Of a stretch of 40,411 bases of DNA, positions 1 to 8,469 are shown piece after piece. Positions within the stretch are counted from its first letter, which is position 1; every line of letters begins with the position of its first letter. The translations under genes and the position numbers were made by a program. Under the pieces are notes generated by a model. That model was not told the DNA's origin and did no database searches. It saw only the letters and a program-made list of their open reading frames with translations. Source of the DNA: an uncultured Acidobacteriota bacterium (GTDB lineage: Bacteria; Acidobacteriota; Vicinamibacteria; Vicinamibacterales; CAVVIG01); assembly GCA_902825985.1 (NCBI GenBank), contig CADEDC010000032.1, positions 21,100 through 61,510 of the forward strand, given 5' to 3'.

Positions 1-57
1 GATGAACGCGAGATGATGAAGGCGTGGATGCATGCGCGCCATTCTGATCGGGTCTGA
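1..57 (+). CDS. possible 3' end of an upstream gene
   Basis: Frame 1 is open from the window edge to a TGA at 55-57 and would encode a tail ending in MKAWMHARHSDRV. The other two forward frames close within the first 16 bases. If real, it overlaps the start of the LuxR-type gene at 32, which would suggest translational coupling. Nineteen codons are too few to judge, so this is a weak call, and the true upstream gene may instead end at one of the stops nearer the edge. Confidence 0.2.
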   Translation, partial: DEREMMKAWMHARHSDRV

Positions 58-493
58 CCGCGACCGCGACCGCCTCCGGTGGCAGCTGCAGGGCACCGGC
101 GTCATCGTCGTCGGCGAGTTCGTGACGGTGGCCGCGGCCCGTGACTCGGCGGTCGACACCGACGCGTTCGTCGTCGCCCCAGGGGCGATTGGGGACGCTG
201 CGGATCGCGGGCGGCTGCCGCGTGCCGGGCCGATGACCGTTCCCGCTTCGGCGTTGGCGCCGCGATCGCATCCAGGCACCGAACTCGAGGGCGTCGAACC
301 GCTGACGCGCCGCGAACTCGAGGTGCTGGGGCTGCTGGCTGACGGTCTGCCGAACAAGGCGATTGCCGATCGGCTCGGGATCAGCGACCAGACGGTCAAG
401 TTCCACGTCGCCCAGATCATCGCGAAGCTCGGCGTCGCCAACCGGACCGAGGCCGTGCGCCGCGCGATTCGCCAAGGTATCGTCGCCGTCTGA
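32..493 (+). CDS. LuxR/NarL-type DNA-binding regulator with degenerate receiver
   Basis: A 153-residue protein whose C-terminal third is a clear LuxR/GerE helix-turn-helix: LTRRELEVLGLLADG, then NKAIADRLGISDQTVKFH and a final helix with NRTEAVRRAI (about residues 90-150). It should bind DNA as a transcription factor. The N-terminal ~80 residues start like a response-regulator receiver (MRAILIGSD) but are too short. They show no convincing acidic pocket, phospho-acceptor Asp or conserved Lys, so control by phosphorylation looks lost. A GGCG/GGTGG-rich stretch precedes the ATG. It probably belonged to an upstream two-component pair outside the window. The DNA-binding function is secure; the target genes are unknown. 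Confidence 0.8.
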   Translation: MRAILIGSDRDRDRLRWQLQGTGVIVVGEFVTVAAARDSAVDTDAFVVAPGAIGDAADRGRLPRAGPMTVPASALAPRSHPGTELEGVEPLTRRELEVLGLLADGLPNKAIADRLGISDQTVKFHVAQIIAKLGVANRTEAVRRAIRQGIVAV

Positions 494-678
494 GGCGACC
501 GCCCACCGTTCCCGGCGATGCGGCCGACGTTGCGTTCGCCTTCAGGCCCGCCTTTCGACTATCATCCGGCCTCGATGGGTGGGTCCGCCGGTGCGCGCTG
601 CCGGGAGCCGCACGGCGCCGCCCGCCATCGCCATCCGTGCACCGGAGGCGGAACACGTTCGCACGAAAGGACGGGCAG

Positions 679-1782
679 ATGATCGGTCGACTCGCTCGAC
701 GGCAGGGCAGCCGCCGTCTCTCGCTGCTGGCGCTGGTCGTACTGGCCGGCGGCGCCTCGCTGTGGTGGGCGCCGGCGTTCGAAGCCGCGGCGCAGAACGG
801 TGGTTCGCTGGCCCGTCACCGGATGACGCGGATCACCGACACCATCTACCGTGCCGATGCGCCCGGCACTCCCGGCATCAACTCGACGTCATGGGTCTTC
901 GTCAACGAGACCGACGTGCTGGTGACCGATTCCGAAGGGTCACCCGCGTCGGCGCGCTCGCTGCTCGAAGGCATCAAGACGATTACCAACAAGCCGGTCA
1001 AGTACCTCGTCGACACCCATTTCCATCTCGACCATGCCTACGGCAACGCGGCGTTGCCGGCCGATGTCCAGATCATCGGTCACGACTTCACGCGCAAGGC
1101 GCTCCTCGGCCGTGAAGCGCGTGAGGGGACGACGATCAAGTGGTTCACGACGCCGATGCCGGACCGGATTGCCGGTCTGAAGAAGCAGGCGGCGGCGGAG
1201 GCCGATCCGGCAAAGAAGACCACGCTCGAGGCCCAGGCGGCGGCCGCCGAAGCCACGCTGGCCGTCTATTCCGGCGACTTTCCGCTGCAGGCGCCGAACG
1301 TGACCGTCGCCCGGACGATGTCGGTGTGGTCCGGGACGAAGGAGTTCCGCATCTTCTGGCCCGGGCGCGCCCACACGGCCGGCGACCTCGTGGTCTACGT
1401 GCCGTCCGAGCGTGCGGCGGCGACCGGAGATATCGTGTTCAAGGCGACGGTCGGCTGGCAGGGCGATGCCTTCCCGAACGAACAGGCGGAGACGCTCGAG
1501 ACCCTGCGGCCGCTCAACCTCGATCTCCTGCTGCCCGGACATGGCGAGCACGTCCAGGGCACCGCCGCCATCGCGCAGGCGATCTCCAGCATGCAGGCCT
1601 ACGTGCGTGACGAGTTCACCCAGGTGGCCGCGGCAAAGAAGGCGGGTCTGAGCCCCGACGCCGCCCTCAAGCAGCTGAGTCTGTCCAAGCACGCCCCGGT
1701 GTACGGCCAGAGTGTGACCCCGACGCTGCCGGCCGTGCAGCGCATCTACGACATCATCGACGGCAAGGCCGAACTCAACTAG
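679..1782 (+). CDS. exported MBL-fold metallo-hydrolase
   Basis: A 367-residue metallo-beta-lactamase-fold protein. The zinc motif HxHxDH is intact (THFHLDH, residues 113-119), with a later histidine in GRAHTAGDL and the C-terminal PGHG. These residues would form a di-zinc hydrolase site. I chose the ATG at 679 because AAAGGA lies just upstream and translation then opens with a Sec signal peptide: basic MIGRLARRQGSRR, then a hydrophobic stretch ending near AFEAAAQ. An upstream GTG at 637 is in frame but adds arginine-rich residues with no ribosome site. It acts in the periplasm. The ~40 residues between the first and later motifs are Lys/Ala-rich and helical. The substrate cannot be read from the sequence, and there is no reason to call it an antibiotic-resistance enzyme. 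It lies 39 bases upstream of a dienelactone hydrolase, so co-transcription is likely. Confidence 0.88.
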   Translation: MIGRLARRQGSRRLSLLALVVLAGGASLWWAPAFEAAAQNGGSLARHRMTRITDTIYRADAPGTPGINSTSWVFVNETDVLVTDSEGSPASARSLLEGIKTITNKPVKYLVDTHFHLDHAYGNAALPADVQIIGHDFTRKALLGREAREGTTIKWFTTPMPDRIAGLKKQAAAEADPAKKTTLEAQAAAAEATLAVYSGDFPLQAPNVTVARTMSVWSGTKEFRIFWPGRAHTAGDLVVYVPSERAAATGDIVFKATVGWQGDAFPNEQAETLETLRPLNLDLLLPGHGEHVQGTAAIAQAISSMQAYVRDEFTQVAAAKKAGLSPDAALKQLSLSKHAPVYGQSVTPTLPAVQRIYDIIDGKAELN

Positions 1783-1821
1783 TCGCAGCCGCGACACGAG
1801 AAAGGACAGGGGAGGACCGTC

Positions 1822-2712
<891 letters not shown>

Positions 2713-2739
2713 CGCCGGGGCGCGCCGCGACTCCGGCAA

Positions 2740-2784
2740 GGGAGACGATGGCCGCTGGCAGCGGTCCAGACACCATCGTCTCCC
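2740..2784. terminator. bidirectional terminator hairpin
   Basis: GGGAGACGATGG (2740-2751) is perfectly complementary to CCATCGTCTCCC (2773-2784). The loop itself contains CCGCT-GGC-AGCGG (2752-2764), giving a nested hairpin. It sits between the convergent ends of the dienelactone hydrolase (2712) and the esterase (2822). There is no U-tract on either side, so it may act as a bidirectional terminator or as a 3'-end stabiliser. Confidence 0.7.
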
Positions 2785-2821
2785 GCGCACGACGCGCGCC
2801 GAGCAGCGGCAGTCGGGCGCG

Positions 2822-3769
2822 CTACTGGGCGGTGCCTGGCCTGGCCGCGAGGCCGTTCGCCGCCAGGAAGTCGCGGATCTTCGTGTAGATCTTCACCCGT
2901 TCGTCCGGACTGAAGTTGCCGTGGCCGCCGCCCGGCACGGTGAAGAGCTCGGCCTTCGCGCCGGCCTTGACCATGGCATCCCGGAAGCGGACGTTCTGCG
3001 AGTAGGGCACGATCGGGTCGGCGTCGCCCTGGATGCTGAGTACCGGCGGCGCGTCGGCGCGGACGTGCGTCAAGGGTGACACGACGCGGGCCACCGGTTC
3101 GCGGCCGCTGATCGCGCCCACCCACTGCACCGCATAGGATCGCGCGTTCGGACCGTTGAGCATCTCGGCGACGTCGGTGATGCCGTACCAGTTGATGATG
3201 CCGGCCACCTTCGGCACCGCGACGTCGTTGCCGGCGAACCCGCCGGCCGCGCAGGGGCTGGTGAAACCGGCGCCGGACGGTGCCATGCCGGCCAGCAGCG
3301 CGAGGTGCCCACCGGCCGATTCGCCGCTCAGCACGATGCGCGCCGTGTCGACGTTGTAGGCCTTGGCCTGGCTGACGACGTAGCGAAGCGCACACTGCGC
3401 ATCCTCGGCGGCCGCCGGTGCCTGCGCGACGCGCGCCATCCGGTACTCGACGTTGACGACGTTCCACCCCATCTCGAGCCACGGCATGATCGACATGAAG
3501 GACGATTCCTTCGTCCCCGCGATCCAGCCGCCGCCGTGGTAGAAGATCAGCGTCGGCTGCGGCGCGTTGACGTCGCGCCGACGGTAGACATCGAGCTTCA
3601 CGTCCATGCCGGATGCCGACAGATACGTGACGTTGGCCTGGACCTGATACTGGTTCTGCGCCTTGGTCGCCCACTCCGCCGTCGACGACAGCTGCGCGTG
3701 CGCGCTTGCCGCCATCGCCAGTGTCAGCCACGCGGTGGCAACCGCTCCGGGTACGGCTCGTCTCAACAT
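2822..3769 (-). CDS. secreted alpha/beta hydrolase (esterase, HSL/BD-FAE-like)
   Basis: A 315-residue protein with a Sec signal peptide (residues 1-26, ending AHAQ). The oxyanion motif HGGG is at 78-81, the nucleophile Ser151 in GESAG, an acid near Asp249/251 (QGDADPIVPY) and His283 (GGGHGNF). This layout matches hormone-sensitive-lipase-like or feruloyl/acetyl-xylan esterases with a small N-terminal segment. The start is firmly set by AGGAGGAG a few bases upstream of the ATG. The gene has its own promoter candidate (TACAAT at 3840-3835, read on the minus strand) just beyond the 3' end of the FMN protein gene. It converges on the dienelactone hydrolase. The substrate is unknown; a periplasmic carboxylic-ester hydrolase is the safe call. 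Confidence 0.88.
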   Translation of the reverse strand: MLRRAVPGAVATAWLTLAMAASAHAQLSSTAEWATKAQNQYQVQANVTYLSASGMDVKLDVYRRRDVNAPQPTLIFYHGGGWIAGTKESSFMSIMPWLEMGWNVVNVEYRMARVAQAPAAAEDAQCALRYVVSQAKAYNVDTARIVLSGESAGGHLALLAGMAPSGAGFTSPCAAGGFAGNDVAVPKVAGIINWYGITDVAEMLNGPNARSYAVQWVGAISGREPVARVVSPLTHVRADAPPVLSIQGDADPIVPYSQNVRFRDAMVKAGAKAELFTVPGGGHGNFSPDERVKIYTKIRDFLAANGLAARPGTAQ

Positions 3770-3834
3770 GCACTCCTCCTGAACCGTAACAGGCCGCCCG
3801 GACGCGCCGGGCGTGTTGCCGCAACGGTGGCCGG

Positions 3835-3840
3835 ATTGTA
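3835..3840 (-). promoter_or_regulatory. candidate -10 element for the esterase gene
   Basis: Read on the minus strand, positions 3840-3835 give TACAAT, an AT-rich hexamer in otherwise GC-rich DNA. It lies about 65 bases upstream of the esterase ATG and beyond the stop of the preceding gene at 3873. No convincing -35 is visible. Confidence 0.35.
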
Positions 3841-3872
3841 GCGCCGATGGCGCGGGCGGTGCACGCGGCCCG

Positions 3873-5402
3873 TCAGAGGGCCATCAGGCGGGACCCTGCC
3901 GCTTCGCCGCTGGCGGCCGGACGGCCCGGCCCGCGCGCGCCGCCGAACAGCTCGGCGACCGTCCGGGCGCCGAATCGGTCGTCCAGCAGTTCCAGACGGT
4001 CCGCCGTGATGAGCGAAGGGTGCGGTACGCCGCACGCGCGGCTGATCTGCGTGAGCTCCTTGCGCAGGGCGACGACGTAATTGGCGAGGCGCGCGGCCTT
4101 CAGCGTCGGATCGACGCCACGAATCAGCCACGGGTGCTGGGTGGCGATGCCGGTCGGGCAGTGATTGGTATGGCAGCGCTGCGCCTGGATGCAGCCGATC
4201 GCCAGCAACGCCTCGCGCGCGACGTTCACCATGTCGCAGCCGAGGGCGAAGGCGAAGACCGCCTGCTCCGGGAATCCGAGCTTGCCCGATCCGACGAACA
4301 GCACGCGTTCGCCGAGGCCGTGTTCGTGGAAGATCGCGCGGACCCGACTGAAGCCGACCTTGAACGGCAGCGCGACATGATCGGTGAAGGCCAGCGGCCC
4401 GGCACCGGTGCCGCCTTCGCCGCCGTCGATCGTGATGAAGTCGACGCCGCGGCTGCCGCCGGACATCAGGCGGGCGAGATCCTGCCAGAACGCCGACTCG
4501 CCGACCGCCGACTTGATCCCGACCGGCAGTCCGGTTTCCGCCGCCAGCGCCTCGACGAAGTCGAGCAGACCATCGACGTCGTGGAACGCGGTGTGGCCGG
4601 AGGGGCTGATGCAGTCGCGGTCGCGGACGATGCCGCGGATGTCGGCGATCTCCTGGGTGATCTTGGCCCGAGGCAGCAACCCGCCGAGGCCGGGCTTGGC
4701 GCCCTGGCTCATCTTTACTTCGATGGCCCTGATCTGCGGGCAGCGCGCGATGGTCGCTTTCAGCCGGTCCATGCTGAAGCGGCCGTCGGCGTCACGGCAG
4801 CCGAAGTAGCCGGTCCCGATCTGCCAGACCAGCTCGCCGCCGGAGAGGTGATACGTCGACACGCCACCCTCGCCGGTGCTCTGCAGGCAGCCCGCGATGC
4901 GGCAGCCGCGATTCAATGCCTCGACCGCTGGGCCGCTGAGCGACCCGAAGCTCATTCCTGACAGGTTCACGACCGACGCGGGCCTGAACGCCTTCGCCCG
5001 TCCGCGCGCTGCGCCGAGGACCTTCGCCGCCGGCAGCGGATGGGTCGGGTCGTAACCGGCGTCGCCGGCGTACAGGGTCGGCAGCGGAAACGCGCTGTGC
5101 TTGATGATCAGGTAATTCGGGTGCAGCTCCATGTCGTTGTCGGAACCGAAGCCGAAGTAGTTGTTGTCATGCTTCGAGGACGCGTAGACCCAGCGCCGCT
5201 GGTCGCGGCTGAACGGCCGCTCCTCGTCGTTGTCGGTGACGATGTACTGGCGCAGTTCGGGGCCGACCGCCTCCAGCCAGTAGCGGAAATGACCGATAAT
5301 CGGGAAGTTCCTGAGGATGGCGTGTTGCCGCTGGGTGACGTCGTACAGCACCACCGTGACGAGGACGCCCAGGACGATCAGCAGGAGGGCCATGCGGTCC
5401 AT
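3873..5402 (-). CDS. membrane-anchored FMN-binding glutamate synthase-like protein
   Basis: A 509-residue protein of the GltS FMN-domain family. It opens with one transmembrane helix (MALLLIVLGVLVTVVLYDV), followed by the TIM-barrel FMN domain. The barrel carries NLSGMSFGSLSGPA, STGEGGVSTYH, EVKMSQGAKPGLGG and DGGEGGTGAGP. A three-cysteine cluster (C404, C410, C415; CIQAQRCHTNHCPTG) matches the 3Fe-4S site of glutamate synthase. There is no amidotransferase domain and no small subunit nearby, so ammonia-dependent glutamate synthesis or another FMN/Fe-S oxidoreduction is possible. Start codons at 5402 and 5393 are both plausible; I use the first. An upstream extension to 5480 would run into the divergent gene at 5453 and is rejected. 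Its redox partner is not identified. Confidence 0.88.
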   Translation of the reverse strand: MDRMALLLIVLGVLVTVVLYDVTQRQHAILRNFPIIGHFRYWLEAVGPELRQYIVTDNDEERPFSRDQRRWVYASSKHDNNYFGFGSDNDMELHPNYLIIKHSAFPLPTLYAGDAGYDPTHPLPAAKVLGAARGRAKAFRPASVVNLSGMSFGSLSGPAVEALNRGCRIAGCLQSTGEGGVSTYHLSGGELVWQIGTGYFGCRDADGRFSMDRLKATIARCPQIRAIEVKMSQGAKPGLGGLLPRAKITQEIADIRGIVRDRDCISPSGHTAFHDVDGLLDFVEALAAETGLPVGIKSAVGESAFWQDLARLMSGGSRGVDFITIDGGEGGTGAGPLAFTDHVALPFKVGFSRVRAIFHEHGLGERVLFVGSGKLGFPEQAVFAFALGCDMVNVAREALLAIGCIQAQRCHTNHCPTGIATQHPWLIRGVDPTLKAARLANYVVALRKELTQISRACGVPHPSLITADRLELLDDRFGARTVAELFGGARGPGRPAASGEAAGSRLMAL

Positions 5403-5452
5403 TCTAGGCTGGGCTGGACCGGGGCGGCGGCTCGGGCAGGCAGGGAGGGACC

Positions 5453-5863
5453 ATGCAGGTGAGGCGCTCGACGGCATCACTCGTCGTCCTGGCGGCGATG
5501 TCGGCGCTCTGGCAGGTGACCGGGTCCTCCGTCGTCACCGCACGCGAGCCGCTCGTGGTCCGCGTCTCCCCGATGATGGCCCAGCCGCCGGCGTTCATCA
5601 CCGTCCGCGCCGACGTCGAAGTCCACGAGGACAACCGGTCGCTGGAGATCAGCGCCGAGGGCGACGACTTCTTCACCAGCAGCCGCATACCGCTCGAGGG
5701 CAGCAAGGCGCCACGCTTCAGCGAGGTGTACTTCGAGAACGTGCCGGCCGGGTCGTATCGCGTGAAGGCGGTGCTGTTCGGCTCACAGGGTGAGCGCGCG
5801 ACCATCATCCGCACCGTCACGGTCGGCACCCCTCCCGACGACGGCCTGGCATCGTCGCGTTGA
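5453..5863 (+). CDS. small secreted protein of unknown function
   Basis: A 136-residue protein with a typical signal peptide (MQVRRSTASLVVLAAMSALWQVTG). The mature part has alternating hydrophobic residues and short turns, such as FITVRADVEVHEDNRSLEIS and VPAGSYRVKAVLFGSQGE, and looks like a small all-beta, Ig- or CARDB-like fold. GGGAGG precedes the ATG. It is divergent from the FMN protein, with only 50 bases between the two starts, so their promoters must overlap. No catalytic motif is visible and I do not recognise a named family. Confidence 0.72.
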   Translation: MQVRRSTASLVVLAAMSALWQVTGSSVVTAREPLVVRVSPMMAQPPAFITVRADVEVHEDNRSLEISAEGDDFFTSSRIPLEGSKAPRFSEVYFENVPAGSYRVKAVLFGSQGERATIIRTVTVGTPPDDGLASSR

Positions 5864-6102
5864 CGAAAACCCGGCAGCGGTCGAACCGCCCAGCGGCGCG
5901 TTCTCGGCCAGTCAGTCGACAAGCGGCGTGGAATGCGGCGATTTCGGCCGGTTTCTCGATCCCCGCCCTGCCGCGGGCCTGGCACAGATCTTCAACAGCC
6001 CAGGACCATCACAGGGCGCTCGGAGATCGCCGGTGCCCACCTCTCGGATGAAACCGGGCCAACACCTGCGGGCGGCCCCAACCGGTCGAGGAGAGACGGA
6101 CT

Positions 6103-6549
6103 ATGACGACGGTAACGGTCACGAGTCAGATTGAGGCGCCGGTGGAAAAGACCTTCGCCATGTTCACGGATCTCGACCACGCCACGGAGCATGTCGACGC
6201 CATCAAGGAAATCGAGATGTTGACGCCGGGCGGCTTCTCACTGGGTACCCGTTGGCGCGAGACCCGCGACGTGCTCGGCCGTCTCGACTCCGCCGAAATG
6301 GAAGTGACGGCGTTCGAGAAGAACAGAACCTACACGATCACCCACCACAAGGCCGGCACCCGCGTCGACACGGTGTTCACGTTCGAGCCGTCGGCGAGCG
6401 GGACGAAGGTGTCGATTGAGTTCGGTCTCGACAGCCAGGGACTGCCGCCAGGACTGCTGACGCCGGTCAGCTGGGCCATTGCCGGCAAGGTCCGCGAGGT
6501 GCTCGGGCACGACCTCGAGGATCTGAAGAAGTCGGTCGAGAAAGCCTAG
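6103..6549 (+). CDS. SRPBCC-fold (START-like) protein
   Basis: A 148-residue single-domain protein. It starts with the typical first strand and helix of SRPBCC proteins (VTSQIEAPVEKTFAMFTDLDHATEHV) and ends with the long C-terminal helix (VSWAIAGKVREVLGHDLEDLKKSVEKA) that closes the ligand cavity. It has no signal peptide and is presumably cytosolic, binding a hydrophobic ligand. The start is set by GAGGAGAG about 10 bases upstream. The 239 bases before it hold no recognisable gene or site. It converges on the next gene, with a strong hairpin between them. The ligand is unknown. Confidence 0.82.
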   Translation: MTTVTVTSQIEAPVEKTFAMFTDLDHATEHVDAIKEIEMLTPGGFSLGTRWRETRDVLGRLDSAEMEVTAFEKNRTYTITHHKAGTRVDTVFTFEPSASGTKVSIEFGLDSQGLPPGLLTPVSWAIAGKVREVLGHDLEDLKKSVEKA

Positions 6550-6563
6550 CGGCGGCAGCGGAG

Positions 6564-6602
6564 CCGGGGGCGTCGGTTCGTCCGGCCACGACGCGTCCCC
6601 GG
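6564..6602. terminator. hairpin between convergent genes
   Basis: CCGGGGGCGTCG (6564-6575) pairs with CGACGC and CCCCGG (6589-6602), giving twelve base pairs interrupted by a two-base GT bulge. It lies between the stop codons at 6549 and 6629. There is no U-tract. Confidence 0.55.
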
Positions 6603-6628
6603 TATCCGCGGGTCCGGCGGTCGTCCGG

Positions 6629-7006
6629 TCACCGGCCGACCCGATCGCCGTGCACCGGTCCCTCGCCGCTCTTGCCGAGCAGCGCCTTTCCTTCCAGCGT
6701 GTCGCCGTCGACCGTCCCGGTGAAGACGATCTCCATCATCCGCCCTTGATCGGGCAGCGCCCAGACAATCCGGAACTGCTCCCCGTCGATCGACCCCCGC
6801 AGCGGGAACTCGCCGCTCGCCGATGTCATCCGCCCGGTGACGCGCGTCCCTTCCTGGGCGACGAACATGGTGTACTCCGCCGGCCCGGTCGGTCCGGTGA
6901 AGGTCACGACCCATTCACCCGCGAGATCCACTTCGGCGGCGGCTGACGGGGCGGCCAAGCCGATGACGATGGCGATGATCGAGAGGCACGACAGGGCGCG
7001 AGTCAT
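6629..7006 (-). CDS. small secreted beta-rich protein of unknown function
   Basis: A 125-residue protein with a signal peptide (MTRALSCLSIIAIVIGLAAPSAAA). The mature domain carries LAGEWVVTFTGPTG, then GTRVTGRMTSASGEFPLRGSIDG and IVFTGTVDGDTLEGKALLG. This Gly-turn, strand-rich pattern is common in small secreted Acidobacteriota proteins that resemble lipocalin-like or 'DAGEW' domains. The open frame extends much further upstream, but the ATG at 7006 is preferred because it begins the signal peptide. It lies seven bases from the GGCATAAT element, so the mRNA may be leaderless. No enzymatic motif is visible. Confidence 0.7.
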   Translation of the reverse strand: MTRALSCLSIIAIVIGLAAPSAAAEVDLAGEWVVTFTGPTGPAEYTMFVAQEGTRVTGRMTSASGEFPLRGSIDGEQFRIVWALPDQGRMMEIVFTGTVDGDTLEGKALLGKSGEGPVHGDRVGR

Positions 7007-7013
7007 GCGAGTG

Positions 7014-7021
7014 ATTATGCC
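7014..7021 (-). promoter_or_regulatory. extended -10 element, possibly giving a leaderless mRNA
   Basis: Read on the minus strand the sequence is TGGCATAAT followed by seven bases and then the ATG at 7006. The TG one base before the hexamer is the extended -10 signature. Transcription would be expected to begin at or next to the start codon. Confidence 0.45.
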
Positions 7022-7199
7022 ATCGGCTCCACCGACAATCGTGGGTCTTTCACCGCTGAGTTCCGACAGGACTGTCGCTTCCGGCGGTAGTGTCCGGCAG
7101 GCGCCTCGGCGACTTCTCGTCAGTCTGGCCTGAATTCGTCGATCCACGGCTTCGGCGGCAATCTTGCTCCAGACCCCGGCCATAACCCTGGAGCGTCCG

Positions 7200-7757
7200 A
7201 TGACAATGGCCATCCGAGGCGTGGTGTGGATAGGTGTGTGCCTGCTGCTGTGTGGAAGGTCCGACGTCAGCGCGACGGCGGCCGTCGATCGCCTGCCTGG
7301 CGTGCTGTGCGGTGCAGTGGATGGCCGCCTGCCAGCCACCGTGCAGGTCGACGAACCGATCGTCCCGCACGTGCAGATGATGCTGCAGCGGTCGGCGCAC
7401 TTCCGCCGGCAGTGTCGGGAGCTTGCGGCGCACCCGCACGTGTACGTGCGCCTGCAACTGGCGCCGGTCGGCGAGCTGACGAGCCAGTTCTGCGCCAAGT
7501 CGTTCATCCAGCGCACCGCCGCCGGACCGCTCATCGCCGTCGTCCGCATCGGCCGCGAGACGCACTGGTCGGAATGGATTCCGCACGAACTGGAACACGT
7601 CCTCGAGGCGGCCGGTGGCATGCGGATCCGCGACTACGCCCGGGGGCACGATACCTGGGAGTCGGCGGACGACACCTACGAGACGACCCGCGCCATCAAC
7701 GCCGGACGCACGGTGCGCGTCCAGATGCGCCACAAGCCGGTGGCGGCGACCGACTGA
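7200..7757 (+). CDS. secreted HEXXH protein, putative metallopeptidase-like
   Basis: A 185-residue protein with a signal peptide (MTMAIRGVVWIGVCLLLCG) and a motif HELEH at residues 129-133, preceded by WSEWIP and followed by VLEAAGG. HEXXH is the zinc-binding and catalytic core of many metallopeptidases. In this protein family it may also be structural, because no clear third ligand is evident. An earlier region (PHVQMMLQRSAHFRRQCREL) is helical. Four cysteines in the mature part could form disulphides. GGAG before the ATG at 7200 favours that start over the in-frame ATG at 7164. The divergent gap to the neighbour is 193 bases. Protease activity is only a possibility. Confidence 0.72.
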   Translation: MTMAIRGVVWIGVCLLLCGRSDVSATAAVDRLPGVLCGAVDGRLPATVQVDEPIVPHVQMMLQRSAHFRRQCRELAAHPHVYVRLQLAPVGELTSQFCAKSFIQRTAAGPLIAVVRIGRETHWSEWIPHELEHVLEAAGGMRIRDYARGHDTWESADDTYETTRAINAGRTVRVQMRHKPVAATD

Positions 7758-7781
7758 TGGGTACGGCCGGGCCTCCGCTTC

Positions 7782-7789
7782 GGCATAAT
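7782..7789 (+). promoter_or_regulatory. GGCATAAT -10-like element upstream of dinB-like gene
   Basis: The same octamer appears upstream of three other genes in this window. Here it lies 57 bases before the DinB-family ATG, just after the stop of the HEXXH gene. No good -35 is visible. Confidence 0.4.
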
Positions 7790-7846
7790 GCCGGGCAGTC
7801 ACCGCGCGCCGGGCGGGCGCGACGATGACATAACAGGAGGAGAGGC

Positions 7847-8350
7847 ATGCCCAACGCAATCAGTCAGTCACTGCTGCCGGAGTTCGACATGGAGATGGCC
7901 AGCACCCGCAGGACGCTGGCACGGGTGCCCGACGGACGCGGGGACTTCCGTCCGCATGCGAAGTCGATGACGCTGGCCCGCCTCGCCGGTCACCTGGGCG
8001 AGCTCCCGGCCTGGGCGTTGATGACCCTCGGCCAGGACGAACTCGATCTCGCCGGCGGCGGCAGCGGCGCGACGATGACGACGCGTCAGGCCGTGCTGGA
8101 CCGGTTCGATGCCGATCTGGCGAAGGCGCGGGCGGCGCTCGCCGGCATCAGCGACGGCGACATGATGACGACCTGGACGCTGCGGTCCGGTGACCAGGTG
8201 GTGCTGGCGATGCCGCGCATCGCAGTCTTTCGCGGCTTCGTGATGAACCACATGATCCATCACCGCGCGCAGCTCGGCGTCTACCTGCGGATGAATGACG
8301 TGGCGGTGCCATCGATCTACGGTCCGTCGGCCGACGAAGGCAATTCGTAG
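7847..8350 (+). CDS. DinB-family putative metal-dependent protein
   Basis: A 167-residue four-helix-bundle protein of the DinB/YfiT superfamily. The three metal ligands can be placed at H49 (LAGHLGE), H135 and H139 (NHMIHHRAQ). Family members include thiol transferases that use bacillithiol or mycothiol, and many uncharacterised ones. Nothing here shows the thiol used. It is cytosolic with no signal peptide. AGGAGGAG precedes the ATG by six bases, one of the strongest ribosome sites in the window. It may be transcribed alone from the element at 7782. Confidence 0.88.
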   Translation: MPNAISQSLLPEFDMEMASTRRTLARVPDGRGDFRPHAKSMTLARLAGHLGELPAWALMTLGQDELDLAGGGSGATMTTRQAVLDRFDADLAKARAALAGISDGDMMTTWTLRSGDQVVLAMPRIAVFRGFVMNHMIHHRAQLGVYLRMNDVAVPSIYGPSADEGNS

Positions 8351-8469
8351 GCGGCGCGTCGAGCGCGCCGCCGGCCCGCGTGCGGCCGACGTCGCGGCGG
8401 CGTTGCGGCGCGACCGCGGGAGACCCCGGGCCGGTCGGGGCTGGCGCCTGCTTTGCTGGGCAGAGCAGC

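Noticed and set aside
679..1782. Beta-lactamase resistance gene
   Set aside because: The metallo-beta-lactamase fold is shared by many hydrolases. Motifs here fit a general MBL-fold protein and the context is a hydrolase cluster.
3305..3841. 178-residue plus-strand ORF opposite the esterase
   Set aside because: It is antisense to a gene with an intact signal peptide, catalytic triad and strong ribosome site.
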